From: Schlegelella_A sp038241255
GTDB taxonomy: Bacteria; Pseudomonadota; Gammaproteobacteria; Burkholderiales; Burkholderiaceae_C
Assembly: GCA_038241255.1 (NCBI GenBank)
Contig: JBBRFW010000034.1
Coordinates: forward strand, 1-35,947
DNA: 35,947 bases
Direction: 5' to 3'
Part shown: piece after piece, positions 1-9,107 of the stretch
How positions within the stretch are numbered: position 1 is the first letter of the stretch
Layout of the letters: every line of letters starts with the position of its first letter
The notes under the pieces: model-generated
The model's input: the letters and a program-made list of their open reading frames with translations, nothing else
Told to the model about the DNA's origin: nothing
Databases searched by the model: none
Made by a program: the position numbers and the translations under genes

Positions 1-144
1 GGCGATTGCAGCGAGACTCGCAACACCTTCGGCGACGCGTCGCAGGAGTACCAGAATTGCCTGGCGAGCCAGCGCAGCGGCAGCGGCTATCGCAGCGGCG
101 GCGGCTCGTTCGGCGGTTTTTCCAGCGGCGGCGGGCACAAGTAG
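1..144 (+). CDS. C-terminal end of a Gly/Ser-rich protein (5' cut)
   Basis: Frame 1 is open from the window edge to a TAG at 142-144 and gives 47 residues. The tail is rich in Gly and Ser with scattered aromatic residues (GGGSFGGFSSGGGHK) and contains two Cys. The gene stops 50 bases before the DUF350 gene, in the same direction, so it is probably an earlier member of that operon. The low-complexity Gly-rich tail resembles the ends of some small exported proteins near DUF350 genes, but too little is visible to name a family. Confidence 0.6.
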   Translation, partial: GDCSETRNTFGDASQEYQNCLASQRSGSGYRSGGGSFGGFSSGGGHK

Positions 145-194
145 CGCCCGCCGAAGCGACTCATCGCATCCTTCTTTTTCGACAGGAGACTGGC

Positions 195-416
195 ATGACC
201 TACGAGTGGCTCCGGCCCGAGATCATTTTCGGATCGATCCTCTATGCGGTGATCGGCATCGTCGTCCTCGGCGTCTTCTTCGTCGTCGTCGACAAGCTGA
301 CGCCGTATCACCTCTGGACCGAGATCGTCGACAAGAAGAACATCGCCCTGGCGATCGTCCTCGGCGCCATGTGCATCGCCGTTGGCCTGATCGTCGCGGC
401 GGCGGTGCATGGGTGA
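195..416 (+). CDS. DUF350 family inner-membrane protein
   Basis: A 73-residue protein with two predicted membrane helices, at about residues 9-31 and 50-70, separated by a short charged stretch (VDKLTPYHLWTEIVDKKN). This layout and the charged loop fit the DUF350 (YjfL-like) family, whose members carry one or more such two-helix units; no biochemical role is firmly established. The ATG at 195 was chosen because an AGGAG lies seven bases upstream (183-187); the longer open frame upstream is not protein-like. Its TGA overlaps the GTG start of the next gene by four bases, so the two are probably translationally coupled. The partner, an aminopropyltransferase-like membrane protein, is a recurrent neighbour of DUF350 genes. 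Confidence 0.85.
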   Translation: MTYEWLRPEIIFGSILYAVIGIVVLGVFFVVVDKLTPYHLWTEIVDKKNIALAIVLGAMCIAVGLIVAAAVHG

Positions 417-1996
417 GTGATCCGCGGGCCGACCCGGCCGCCGCCGGCGCGCATCGCGACGCCCCGGCGATCCGCCCGGCCGAGGTCGCGCTCCTCGCGT
501 CGGTCTTCATCGTCGCCGCCTGCGGCCTCGTCTACGAGCTCGCCGCCGGCACGCTCGCGAGCTACCTGCTCGGCGATTCGATCCTGCAGTTCTCGACCGT
601 CATCGGCACCTATCTCTTTGCGATGGGCGTCGGCTCGTGGCTGTCGCGCTATCTCGAGCGCCAGCTGGTGGCGCAGTTCCTGCGCATCGAGCTGCTGGTC
701 GGCCTGATCGGCGGCCTGATGCCGGCGGCGCTGTTCGCGCTGCAGTCGCTGGCGACGCCGTCGTTTCGGCTCGCGCTCTACGCGCTCGTGCTCGCGGTCG
801 GCATCCTGGTCGGGCTCGAGATCCCGCTCGTCATGCGCATCCTCAAGCGCCACGCCGGCCGCGCTGCGCACGGCGGCCTGAAGACGCTGGTCTCACAGGT
901 GCTCACCTTCGACTACCTCGGCGCGCTCGCCGTCTCGATCGCCTTCCCGCTGCTCTTCGTGCCGCAGCTCGGCCTCATCCGCACCGGCGCCTTCTTCGGC
1001 CTCATGAACGCCGGCGTCGCGGTGTGGGCGCTGTGGCTCTTTCGCGCCGAGCTGCGCGGCGTCGCCGCCCACGCCACGGCAGCGCTCTTTACGATCGTGG
1101 CGCTCGTCGCCGCCTTTTTCGGCGCCGATGCCGTCACGACCTGGGCCGAGGACCGCTTCTACGCCGACCACGTGATCTACAGCGAGACGAGCGCCTACCA
1201 GCGCATCGTCGTCACCGCCAGCACGGCGGGCGTTCGCCTGTTCCTCAACGGCAACCTGCAATTCCATTCGCGCGACGAGTACCGATATCACGAGGCGCTG
1301 GTCCATCCCGCCCTGGCGGCGCAGGGCTCGCCGCGGCGCGTCCTCGTCCTCGGCGGTGGCGACGGCATGGCGGCGCGCGAGATCCTCAGGTACCCGAGCG
1401 TCGAGCGCGTCACGCTGGTCGAGCTTGACCCGCACATGACGCAGCTCTTCTCGACCGCGCCGCTCCTGCGAGGCCTGAACGGCGACTCGCTGCGCTCGCC
1501 GAAGGTTCAGGTCGTCAACGCCGACGCCTTCGCCTGGCTCGAGCAGCACGACGAGCTCTTCGACGCCATCGTCGTCGACTTCCCGGACCCGACCAACTTC
1601 TCGATCGGCAAGCTCTACACGCGAACCTTCTACGAGCTGGTCGACCACCACTTGTCCGCGAGCGGCTATGCGGTGGTGCAGACGACGTCGCCGCTGATCG
1701 CGCGAAAGAGCTTCTGGACGGTGGTGACGACGATCGAGGCCGCCGGCCTGACGGCGACGCCGTACCACGCGCACGTGCCGAGCTTCGGGGAGTGGGGGTT
1801 CATCGTCGCCGGCCGGCGCCCGTTCCGCCTGCCGCAGGCCCTGCCGCCGTCGCTGCGCTTCCTCACCGTCGCCGGGTTGCCCGCGCTGTTCGACTTCCCG
1901 CCCGACATGGCGCGCGTGCCGACCGAGGTCAACCGCCTATCGAACCAGATCCTCGTCACCACCTTCGAGGACGAATGGGGCAAGGTGCAGCGATGA
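413..1996 (+). CDS. Membrane-anchored spermidine synthase-like aminopropyltransferase
   Basis: This 527-residue protein has an N-terminal half with about seven hydrophobic helices (roughly residues 20-235) and a C-terminal spermidine/spermine synthase Rossmann domain. Motifs seen are GGGDGM near residue 314 (nucleotide-binding loop), VELD near 337 (acidic residue that binds the methylthioadenosine ribose) and DFPDP near 388, in the place of the catalytic Asp loop of SpeE. It may transfer an aminopropyl group from decarboxylated S-adenosylmethionine to an amine acceptor at the membrane; the real acceptor is unknown. The GTG at 413 overlaps the DUF350 stop and is preferred over upstream in-frame starts that read through DUF350. 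Its own stop overlaps the ATG of the amine oxidase. The speD gene at 28416-28841 could supply the donor. Confidence 0.85.
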   Translation: MSDPRADPAAAGAHRDAPAIRPAEVALLASVFIVAACGLVYELAAGTLASYLLGDSILQFSTVIGTYLFAMGVGSWLSRYLERQLVAQFLRIELLVGLIGGLMPAALFALQSLATPSFRLALYALVLAVGILVGLEIPLVMRILKRHAGRAAHGGLKTLVSQVLTFDYLGALAVSIAFPLLFVPQLGLIRTGAFFGLMNAGVAVWALWLFRAELRGVAAHATAALFTIVALVAAFFGADAVTTWAEDRFYADHVIYSETSAYQRIVVTASTAGVRLFLNGNLQFHSRDEYRYHEALVHPALAAQGSPRRVLVLGGGDGMAAREILRYPSVERVTLVELDPHMTQLFSTAPLLRGLNGDSLRSPKVQVVNADAFAWLEQHDELFDAIVVDFPDPTNFSIGKLYTRTFYELVDHHLSASGYAVVQTTSPLIARKSFWTVVTTIEAAGLTATPYHAHVPSFGEWGFIVAGRRPFRLPQALPPSLRFLTVAGLPALFDFPPDMARVPTEVNRLSNQILVTTFEDEWGKVQR

Positions 1997-3651
1997 GCCG
2001 CCGCGGCGACGCGCCGACGCGCCGCGACGTGCTCGCCGCGTCGCTCGCCGCGTTGGCGCCGCTCGCCGCCTGCACGCGCGACGACCCGGCGCGTCTGAAG
2101 GGCGGTTGGGTCGGCGCGGACGAGGAGCGCGGCCACCTCGTGCGCAGCGGCTGGCCGGCGACCCGGTCCGGCAACGCGCCCGAGGTCGCGCTGACGCGAC
2201 GCGTCGGCGCGATCGTCGTCGGCGCCGGCATCGCCGGCCTCGGCGCGGCACGCGCGCTGCACGCCGCCGGCGTCGAGGACAGCCATGTCCTCGAGCTCGA
2301 GGACAGGGCGGGCGGCAACAGCCGCGGCCATGCGATCGCCGGCATGCGCTGCCCGCTCGGCGCACACTACCTGCCGGTGCCGAGCGAGAGCGCGGTAGAG
2401 GTCGTCGAGCTGCTCGACGAGCTGGGCATCCGCCGCATCGTGAACGGCCGCGCCACTTACGACGAGCGCATGCTCTGCCACAGCCCGCAGGAACGGCTCT
2501 TCATCGCCGGCGGCTGGCGCGACGGCCTGCTGCCGCCGGTCGAGGCCCTGCCCGCTGCCGAGCGGGCGACGACGCTCGCCCACTATCGCGCCTTCGGCGC
2601 CGCCGTCGCAGCGGCGGGGGACGACGGCGCATTCGAGATTCCGACCGCGCGCTCGCGCTGGAGCGACTCCCTTGACGCGCTCGACCGCGTCACCTTCGCC
2701 GCCTGGCTCGATGCGCGCGGCCTGGCCGCGCCGGCCCTGCGCTGGTACCTCGACTACTGCTGCCGCGACGACTACGGCGCCGGCAGCGCCGACGTCTCGG
2801 CCTGGGCCGGCGTGCACTACTTCGCCAGCCGGCACGGCTTCCACGCCCCTGGCGACGAGTCACGCGGCGGCGATGGCGGCGAAGGCATCCTCACCTGGCC
2901 CGAGGGCAACGGCTGGCTCGCCGAGCGGCTCGCCGCGCCGCTCGGCGATCGCCTTCATACCGGGCGCGTCGTCCTTTCTGTCGACGAGCGCCTCAACGAG
3001 GTCGACGTCGACGTCTGGAACGCCTCCACCGCCCGGCGCGAGCGCTGGATCGCCGCGCGCGCAGTCGTCGCGACGCCGCTCTTCGTCGCGGCGCGCCTGT
3101 TCGCCGCGCCGCCGCCGGCGCTGACCGAGGCGGCCCGCATCGTTCGCCATGCGCCCTGGCTGGTCGCCAACCTCCAGCTTGACGCTGCCCTCGACGACCG
3201 ACCCGGCGCGCCGCTCTCGTGGGACAACGTCGCCTATGGCGCCCGTGGCCTGGGCTACGTCGACGCGATGCACCAAAGCACGCTGCCGTACGCCGGGCCG
3301 ACGGTGCTCACCGCCTACGCCGCGCTCGGCAGCGGCGGCGAGGCCGCGCGCGCCGAGCAGCGCCGCCGCCTGCTCGGCGACGACTGGCGCGTCTGGGCCG
3401 GTCGCGTCGTCGCCGACCTCGCGCCGGCGCACCCCGACCTCGCCGGGAAGCTGCGGCGCGTCGACCTCATGCGCTACGGCCACGCGATGTGCATCCCGGC
3501 GCCCGGCGTACGCAGCAGCGCCGCGCTGCGCGCGCTCGCCGCGCCGCAGCGGCGCGTGCAGTTCGGACACGCCGATCTCTCGGCGTACTCGGTGTTCGAG
3601 GAAGCGCTCTTTCACGGCGCGCGCGCCGGAAGGGCCGCTGCCGCGGTTTGA
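1993..3651 (+). CDS. Exported FAD-dependent amine oxidase/NAD(P)-binding protein
   Basis: A 552-residue flavoprotein. The N-terminus has twin arginines followed by a hydrophobic stretch (RRDVLAASLAALAPLAAC), which looks like a Tat signal ending in a lipobox-like Cys, so a periplasmic or lipid-anchored location is likely. The dinucleotide-binding motif GAGIAGLGAARAL begins at about residue 77 and is followed by an acidic LELEDRAGGNSRG segment typical of the amine oxidase (MAO/polyamine oxidase) fold. The ATG at 1993 overlaps the preceding TGA (ATGA). Next to an aminopropyltransferase-like enzyme, oxidation of a polyamine or modified amine is a reasonable guess, but the substrate cannot be read from the sequence; phytoene-desaturase-like chemistry is the main alternative. 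Confidence 0.82.
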   Translation: MSRRGDAPTRRDVLAASLAALAPLAACTRDDPARLKGGWVGADEERGHLVRSGWPATRSGNAPEVALTRRVGAIVVGAGIAGLGAARALHAAGVEDSHVLELEDRAGGNSRGHAIAGMRCPLGAHYLPVPSESAVEVVELLDELGIRRIVNGRATYDERMLCHSPQERLFIAGGWRDGLLPPVEALPAAERATTLAHYRAFGAAVAAAGDDGAFEIPTARSRWSDSLDALDRVTFAAWLDARGLAAPALRWYLDYCCRDDYGAGSADVSAWAGVHYFASRHGFHAPGDESRGGDGGEGILTWPEGNGWLAERLAAPLGDRLHTGRVVLSVDERLNEVDVDVWNASTARRERWIAARAVVATPLFVAARLFAAPPPALTEAARIVRHAPWLVANLQLDAALDDRPGAPLSWDNVAYGARGLGYVDAMHQSTLPYAGPTVLTAYAALGSGGEAARAEQRRRLLGDDWRVWAGRVVADLAPAHPDLAGKLRRVDLMRYGHAMCIPAPGVRSSAALRALAAPQRRVQFGHADLSAYSVFEEALFHGARAGRAAAAV

Positions 3652-3838
3652 CCCGCGCGAGCGACCGGGGTGGGCGCGCTTGCATCGTCACCGGCATGGA
3701 CCTTCCCGAATGCGCTCAGTCGCGGTCGCCTGTTCCACTGTCGGAGCGCTCCTACTCACGCCGGATCGTTTCTCCGTCGCGCCGCCGCGCGTGGCGGCCC
3801 TCGCGCGCTGCGCGCGCTTCATCTACGCTCGATCAGCG
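3652..3838. other. Intergenic stretch without a recognisable gene
   Basis: These 187 bases separate the amine oxidase stop from the small gene at 3839. The frame of the small gene stays open through this stretch, but the translated residues are Arg/Ser/Pro-rich and not protein-like. I see no convincing terminator or promoter. Confidence 0.4.
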
Positions 3839-4060
3839 ATGGAAGACGCTTCAGAAAGAATCCGCCAGCTCGAGGCCCGGCTGGTCGCCCACGGGCTGGT
3901 CCTGAAAACCATTGCGCGCCTGCTCTCCGAGTCGACGCTCGCCGAGCTGAAGGCGGCCGCGCAAGGCATCGACGACGAAGGCATGCAGGAGTCGAATCCG
4001 AATCTGGACATGCGCCTGGTCGCCGAGGAGATGTGGAGCATCCTCGAGATGGTCGGCTGA
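3839..4060 (+). CDS. Small helical protein of unknown function
   Basis: A 73-residue, Leu- and acid-rich protein beginning MEDASERIRQLEARL and probably mostly alpha-helical, with a possible short coiled coil in the first 30 residues. I do not recognise a named family; the start resembles SlyX-like small coiled-coil proteins, but the rest does not clearly fit. The ATG at 3839 is preferred over an in-frame ATG at 3710 because the residues between them are low-quality and Arg-rich. No strong ribosome site is visible. It lies 67 bases ahead of the DUF748 gene in the same direction. Confidence 0.65.
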   Translation: MEDASERIRQLEARLVAHGLVLKTIARLLSESTLAELKAAAQGIDDEGMQESNPNLDMRLVAEEMWSILEMVG

Positions 4061-4127
4061 AGCGCGTTTCCCGGCGCGACGCTCGATTCGTCGCGGCGCT
4101 CCTCGCGCCGGCTGCAGAATCGGCCGG

Positions 4128-7100
4128 ATGGACCGGCCGCTCGCTCGACCCCCGCGCCTCCGCTCGCGCCGTGCCTGGCTGCGCGCGGCGAGCGTCGTCA
4201 CCGTGCTTGCGGTGCTCTGGAGCGCCGCCTGGTTCTACGTGCCGCCGATCGTGGCCACGCAGGCGGCGCGGGCGGCGAAGCGCGAGCTCGGGCGGACGTT
4301 GATCATCGGCCGCGTCACCTTCAATCCCTGGACGCTCGAGCTGACGGTCACCGATCTCGCCCTCGCCGGCGCGGCCGGTGGGGCGCCGCCCTTGTTTGAA
4401 GCCCAGCGCGTCTACGCCGACATCGCCCTCGTCTCGCTGTTCCGCCTCGCGCCGGTGATCGATCGCCTCGAGGTCGACGCGCCGATGCTGCGCGTGAGCC
4501 GCTTCGGCGAGGGCCGCTACGACGTCGACGACGTGCTGCAGCGCCTCGCCGCGGCGCCGCCCGCCCGTGCGGCGGACGGCCCGGCGCGCTTCGCGGTGCA
4601 CAACATCGTCGTGCGTGGCGGCGGCGCGGACTTCGTCGACCGGCCACTCGCTGCAACCCATCGCCTGCGCGCGCTCGAGCTAGCGATCCCGTTCGTCAGC
4701 TCGCTGCCCTCGGAGCGCGAGATCAAGGTCGAGCCGCACCTCGCCTTCGCGCTCGACGGCAGCCGCTTCGATTCGGCGGGCGCGGCGACGCCGTTCGCCG
4801 AGCGGGGCAACGGCGAGCTGCACGTGAAGCTGGAGAGCTTCGCTGTCGCGCCTTATCTCGGCTATCTGCCGCGCGGCCTGCCGGCGCAGCTGCGCGCGGC
4901 GACGCTGAACGCCGACGTCGTCGTTGCCTTCGAGCAGCGGCCGAAGCTGTCGCTTAACGTCTCCGGCGTCCTCGGCGCCACTGGGGTTGAGGTGGTCGAT
5001 GCGGCGGCGAAGAGGCTGCTGCAGGTCGGCAGTATCGCGGTGCAAATCGACGAGCTGCGGCCGCTCGAGCGGCTGGCACGCGTCAGGCGGATCGACATCG
5101 ACGCGGCGCATCTCGTCGCTCGGCGCGACGGTGCCGGCAAGGTCAACCTTCTGATCGCCGCGGGCGACGGCGGCGCCACCACGCCGCTCGCCGTCGTGCC
5201 CTTGCCGAGCAGCACGGCGAGCGGCGCCGCGAGCCTACCGCGCGACGCCGCGGCGTCGCTGAGCGCGAGCGCCGCCGCGGCAAGCGCAGCCAGCGTCAAG
5301 TCGAGCGCGGCAGCGCCGCCGCCCTGGCGTGTCTCCGTCGCGGCGCTGGCGCTCCGCGCCGGCCGTCTCGACTGGAGCGACGCGACCACGCGCCCGGCGG
5401 CGACCCTCGCCCTCGACGAGTTCACGCTTACCGCGGAGAAGATCGCCTCGCCGCTCGTCGCGCCCGTCGTCTTTCGCGGCGCGGGTCAACTGGGCATGGG
5501 TGCCGAGCGTGGCAAGCTCGCGTTCTCCGGGCGCGGCGATACGGCGGGAGCGACCGTTAAGGTGTCGCTTGCGGCGCTGCCGCTGACGCCGCTGCGTCCC
5601 TACTTGAGCAGCGTCGTCGCCGCGCCGCTCGGCGGCGAGCTGAGCGCCGAGGCCGACGTCGAGTGGCATGCCGGCGCGGGGGCGCCGCAGCTCCGCATCG
5701 TCGCCAGCCGCCTCGCGCTAGCCCGCCTCGCCCTCGGCAATGCGGCAGCGCCTGAGGCCGCGGCCGAGCTCGTCGAGGCGAGCGATTCGCGCATTGACAC
5801 CGTCGCTCGAACCGCATCGGTCGGACGCTTCGCGGTGAGCGCGCCGCGCCTGCGCCTCGAGCGCGACCGAGACCGGCGATGGAACTTCGCGCGCTGGGCG
5901 GCGAGTGCCGCGTCCGTGGCAGCCGCTGCCCCGGGCGTATCTGGCGCGTCTGGCGCGTCTGGCGCGTCTGGCACTTCTGGCGCGGCGAGCGCGGCGGCGC
6001 TGCCGTGGCGCTTCGCGCTCGGCGAGCTCGCGGTCGGGCGCGGCCGCGTCGCCATCGTCGATCGCGGCGTGGCGGTGCCGGTCGCGCTCGACATCCTCGA
6101 CCTCGCCGTGCAGCTGCGCGGCTTCGCCCTCGCGAGCGCGGCATCGGCGCCGTTTCACGCCGCCGCGCACGTCTCGGTGCCGGCCGGGCCGAGCGGCAAG
6201 GCGACCGGCAACGACGTGGTCAGCAGCATCGATGCGCGCGGCGAACTCGCCGGCTTCACGGGCGGCGTTCCTGCGCGGGTGCAGGCGGCGCTCGTGCTCA
6301 AGGACCTGCCGCTGCACCTGCTCGATCCGTACTTCGACAACGTCGTCGACATCGACGTGCAGAAGGCGCAGACGAGCTTCACCGGCGACGTGAGCTGGTC
6401 GCGCGGCAGCGGCGGCTCAACGCTGGCCCTGCACGGCAACGCGACGGTCGACGACTTCCGCGCCAGCAATGCCGCGACCGACCGCGCTGCCGGGTCGCGC
6501 GCGCTGGCCATGATCCGCGATGGCGCGAGCGGGCGCCAGCTGCTCAGCTGGAAGTCGCTCTCGTTTCGCGGCATCGACCTGGCGATGGCGCCTGGCGCGC
6601 CGACTCGGCTCGACGTCGCCGAAACGGCCCTCAGCGATTTCTTCGCGCGCGTCGTCCTCGACGAGAGCGGGCGCCTCAACCTGCAGGACGTCGCGCGGGC
6701 GGTGCCTGCCGGCGCGCCGTCGTCCGCGCCGGCGTCGAACGGTGCCGCATCAACGACCGTCGCCGTCGCGCGCGCGGTCGCGGCGCCGTCGTCGGCGCCG
6801 GCGCCGGCGGCCATCGTCAGGTTCGGGCCGATCGCCGCAGTCGGTGGCCGCATCAGCTACAACGACCGCTTCGTCAAGCCGAACTACAACGCCGACCTTA
6901 GCGATCTGAGCGGCCGGCTCGCCGCGTTCTCGTCGGAGGCGCCGGCGCCCGGACAGCCGCCGCAGCTCGCCGAGCTCGCCCTGCGCGGCCGCGTCGAGGG
7001 GACGGCGTCGCTCGAGATCACGGGCAAGGTCAACCCGCTCGCCCGGCCACTCGCGCTCGACCTGCAGGCGAAGGTGCGCGACCTCGAGCTGCCGCCGCTC

Positions 7101-8012
7101 TCGCCGTACGCGATCAAGTACGCGGGCTACGGCATCGAGCGCGGCAAGATGAGCGTCGACCTCGGCTACGTCGTCCAGCCCAGCGGAGAGCTGATTGCGA
7201 GCAACAAGATCGTGCTCCACCAGCTCGCCTTCGGCGACAAAGTCGAGGGATCGACGGCGAGCCTGCCGGTCAAGCTCGCGGTGGCCTTGCTGGCCGACCG
7301 GCATGGCGTCATCGATCTCGACCTGCCTGTCAGCGGCTCGATCAACGACCCGCAGTTCTCGCTCGGCGGCGTGATCTGGAAGGTGGTCACGAACCTCGTC
7401 GCGAAGGCGCTGACGGCGCCGTTCTCGCTGCTCGCGCGGGCGCTCGGCGGCGGCGACGGCGCGATGTCGCGCGTCGAGTTCGCGCCGGGAACAGCGACGC
7501 TCGATGTCGCTGCGCGCGAGAGCCTCGACAAGGTCGCGAAGGCACTCGCCGAACGGCCCGCGCTGACCCTGACGGTCGTCGGCGAGAGCCGGCTCGATCG
7601 CGAGCGCGAGGCGTGGAAGAAGGAGCGGCTGGCGCAGACCGTCCGCGCCGAGAAGCGGCGCCAGGCGATCGCAGGCGGCGCGTCGACGCAGGTCGAGGTT
7701 GTCGTCAGTGCCGCCGAATACCCGGAGTTGCTGAAGGAGGTCTACCGGCGTGCCGACATCGTCAAGCCGAAGAACGCCGTGGGCCTCGCCAAGGAGCTTC
7801 CCGCCGACGAAATGGAAGCGCTCCTGCTCGCTAGCATCGCGCTCGCCGACGATGCGATGCAGCAGCTCGCGGTGCGACGGGGCGTCGCCGTGCGCGACTA
7901 CCTCGCCAGCCGCGAGATCCCGACCGAGCGGCTCTTCCTCGGCGCGCCCCGGACCGCGAGCGACGACGACGCCTGGACCCCGCGCGCGGATTTGAAGTTG
8001 GCGACCAACTGA
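4128..8012 (+). CDS. DUF748 (AsmA-like) giant envelope protein
   Basis: A 1294-residue protein with a basic N-terminus, one membrane helix at about residues 20-40 and a long repetitive beta-rich body. The segment after the helix (ELGRTLIIGRVTFNPWTLEL) matches DUF748 proteins, which belong to the AsmA-like/TamB-related group thought to span the periplasm and carry lipids between membranes. Ala/Ser/Pro-rich linkers occur at about residues 360-400, 595-630 and 855-885 and probably join separate beta modules. From about residue 1112 there is a helical tail (FAPGTATLDVAARESLDKVA) like the start of an OmpA-type domain, as is usual in this family. The first plausible ATG was taken. A 9-base tandem repeat lies inside one linker (5940-5984). 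Confidence 0.85.
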   Translation: MDRPLARPPRLRSRRAWLRAASVVTVLAVLWSAAWFYVPPIVATQAARAAKRELGRTLIIGRVTFNPWTLELTVTDLALAGAAGGAPPLFEAQRVYADIALVSLFRLAPVIDRLEVDAPMLRVSRFGEGRYDVDDVLQRLAAAPPARAADGPARFAVHNIVVRGGGADFVDRPLAATHRLRALELAIPFVSSLPSEREIKVEPHLAFALDGSRFDSAGAATPFAERGNGELHVKLESFAVAPYLGYLPRGLPAQLRAATLNADVVVAFEQRPKLSLNVSGVLGATGVEVVDAAAKRLLQVGSIAVQIDELRPLERLARVRRIDIDAAHLVARRDGAGKVNLLIAAGDGGATTPLAVVPLPSSTASGAASLPRDAAASLSASAAAASAASVKSSAAAPPPWRVSVAALALRAGRLDWSDATTRPAATLALDEFTLTAEKIASPLVAPVVFRGAGQLGMGAERGKLAFSGRGDTAGATVKVSLAALPLTPLRPYLSSVVAAPLGGELSAEADVEWHAGAGAPQLRIVASRLALARLALGNAAAPEAAAELVEASDSRIDTVARTASVGRFAVSAPRLRLERDRDRRWNFARWAASAASVAAAAPGVSGASGASGASGTSGAASAAALPWRFALGELAVGRGRVAIVDRGVAVPVALDILDLAVQLRGFALASAASAPFHAAAHVSVPAGPSGKATGNDVVSSIDARGELAGFTGGVPARVQAALVLKDLPLHLLDPYFDNVVDIDVQKAQTSFTGDVSWSRGSGGSTLALHGNATVDDFRASNAATDRAAGSRALAMIRDGASGRQLLSWKSLSFRGIDLAMAPGAPTRLDVAETALSDFFARVVLDESGRLNLQDVARAVPAGAPSSAPASNGAASTTVAVARAVAAPSSAPAPAAIVRFGPIAAVGGRISYNDRFVKPNYNADLSDLSGRLAAFSSEAPAPGQPPQLAELALRGRVEGTASLEITGKVNPLARPLALDLQAKVRDLELPPLSPYAIKYAGYGIERGKMSVDLGYVVQPSGELIASNKIVLHQLAFGDKVEGSTASLPVKLAVALLADRHGVIDLDLPVSGSINDPQFSLGGVIWKVVTNLVAKALTAPFSLLARALGGGDGAMSRVEFAPGTATLDVAARESLDKVAKALAERPALTLTVVGESRLDREREAWKKERLAQTVRAEKRRQAIAGGASTQVEVVVSAAEYPELLKEVYRRADIVKPKNAVGLAKELPADEMEALLLASIALADDAMQQLAVRRGVAVRDYLASREIPTERLFLGAPRTASDDDAWTPRADLKLATN
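5940..5984. repeat. 9-base tandem repeat in the DUF748 gene
   Basis: Five consecutive units of TCTGGCGCG (the fourth unit is TCTGGCACT) encode a Ser-Gly-Ala run in an Ala/Ser-rich linker of the DUF748 protein. The unit is a multiple of three, so changes in copy number would lengthen or shorten the linker without breaking the frame. Confidence 0.9.
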
Positions 8013-8029
8013 GTTCCAATGGAGCCACG

Positions 8030-9070
8030 ATGATCTTCGAGCAGGTCGCCACCGGAGGTTGCCAGTCGTACCTGATCGGCTGCGACGACACCTGCGCCGG
8101 CGCGCTCATCGATCCGGAGGTGAGCCAGATCGACCGTTACCTTGCGCTTGCCACGCGTGACGGCCTGCGCATCCGTTTCGTCATCGACACCCACACCCAT
8201 GCAGACCACTTCTCCGCTTCCCGCCGAATCTCCGAGCGCCTCGGTGCGATGACGGTGATGCATCGCGCCAGCCCGGCGCCGAGCATCGCGATGCGCGTCG
8301 ACGACGGCGAGTCGATCGTGGTCGGCAAGCTGCGCCTGCAGGTGCTGCACACGCCCGGCCACACCGCCGATTCGATGTGCCTCGTCGGCGAGGACCGCGT
8401 CTTCACCGGCGACACGCTGCTGATCGGCGGCACCGGCCGCACCGATCTGCCGACCGGCGACCCCGAAGCGCTCCACGACAGCCTGTTCGGGCGCCTGCTG
8501 AAGCTCGATCCGGCGCTGCTCATGTATCCCGCCCACGACTACAAAGGCCGCAGCCACTCGACGATCGGCGCCGAGATCGCCGCCAATCCGCGCCTGCGGC
8601 AGCGCGATCGCGCCGCCTTCGTGGAGATGATGAAGAGCCTCGACCTGTCGATGCCGATCCACCTGACGGAGGCGTTGCGCACCAACATGAGCGGCGGCAA
8701 GACGGTCGGCGAGATGCTCGCCGAGGCGACGGCGTGCGTGCCCTTCATGAGCATGGCTGAGCTACGCACGCGCGTCGAGCGCGCGGGCCACGGGCTGGTC
8801 GTTCTCGACGTGCGCGAGAAGGACGCCTACGAGGCCGGCCACATCCCCGGCGCGCGCCTGCTGCCGCGCGGCCAGCTCGAGCTGCGCGTCGACAAGGAGC
8901 TGCCGGATCCGACCGCGCGCATCGTCACCTGCTGCGAGTTCGGCCGCATCTCGACGCTCGCTGCGGCGACCCTGCGCACGATGGGATTCGAGCGCACCGT
9001 CGCCCTCGACGGCGGCATGACATCGTGGCTCGAGGCGGGCTATCCGGTGCGCGCGGGCGCGCTGCCCTGA
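8030..9070 (+). CDS. Persulfide dioxygenase-rhodanese fusion
   Basis: A 346-residue two-domain protein. Residues 1-235 form a metallo-beta-lactamase fold with H55-T-H57-A-D59-H60, H111 (TPGH) and D128 (TGDT). The spacing H55 to H111 equals that of the iron ligands of ETHE1, and YPAHDYKGR is also ETHE1-like, so this should be an iron persulfide dioxygenase that oxidises glutathione persulfide to sulfite. Residues 240-346 form a rhodanese domain with candidate nucleophile C302 in the loop CCEFGRIS; the Arg expected five residues after the Cys is Ile. PDO-rhodanese fusions are known from Burkholderia relatives. It starts 17 bases after the DUF748 stop and ends at a hairpin shared with the convergent selenium operon. 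Confidence 0.9.
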   Translation: MIFEQVATGGCQSYLIGCDDTCAGALIDPEVSQIDRYLALATRDGLRIRFVIDTHTHADHFSASRRISERLGAMTVMHRASPAPSIAMRVDDGESIVVGKLRLQVLHTPGHTADSMCLVGEDRVFTGDTLLIGGTGRTDLPTGDPEALHDSLFGRLLKLDPALLMYPAHDYKGRSHSTIGAEIAANPRLRQRDRAAFVEMMKSLDLSMPIHLTEALRTNMSGGKTVGEMLAEATACVPFMSMAELRTRVERAGHGLVVLDVREKDAYEAGHIPGARLLPRGQLELRVDKELPDPTARIVTCCEFGRISTLAAATLRTMGFERTVALDGGMTSWLEAGYPVRAGALP

Positions 9071-9073
9071 CGA

Positions 9074-9104
9074 CGTCGCGCGCTCGGCACGCGAGCGCGC
9101 GACG
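9074..9104. terminator. Perfect hairpin between convergent genes, likely bidirectional terminator
   Basis: A 13-base-pair perfect stem (arms 9074-9086 and 9092-9104) with a 5-base GCACG loop fills the 37-base gap between the persulfide dioxygenase stop at 9070 and the ABC-2 permease stop at 9108. There is no T-run on either side, so it may work as a stalling or RNA-protecting hairpin rather than as a classic intrinsic terminator. Confidence 0.75.
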
Positions 9105-9107
9105 GGC

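Noticed and set aside
1666..2844. Long minus-strand open frame opposite the aminopropyltransferase and amine oxidase
   Set aside because: Composition is Arg/Ala-rich and has no motifs, while the plus-strand genes are clear.
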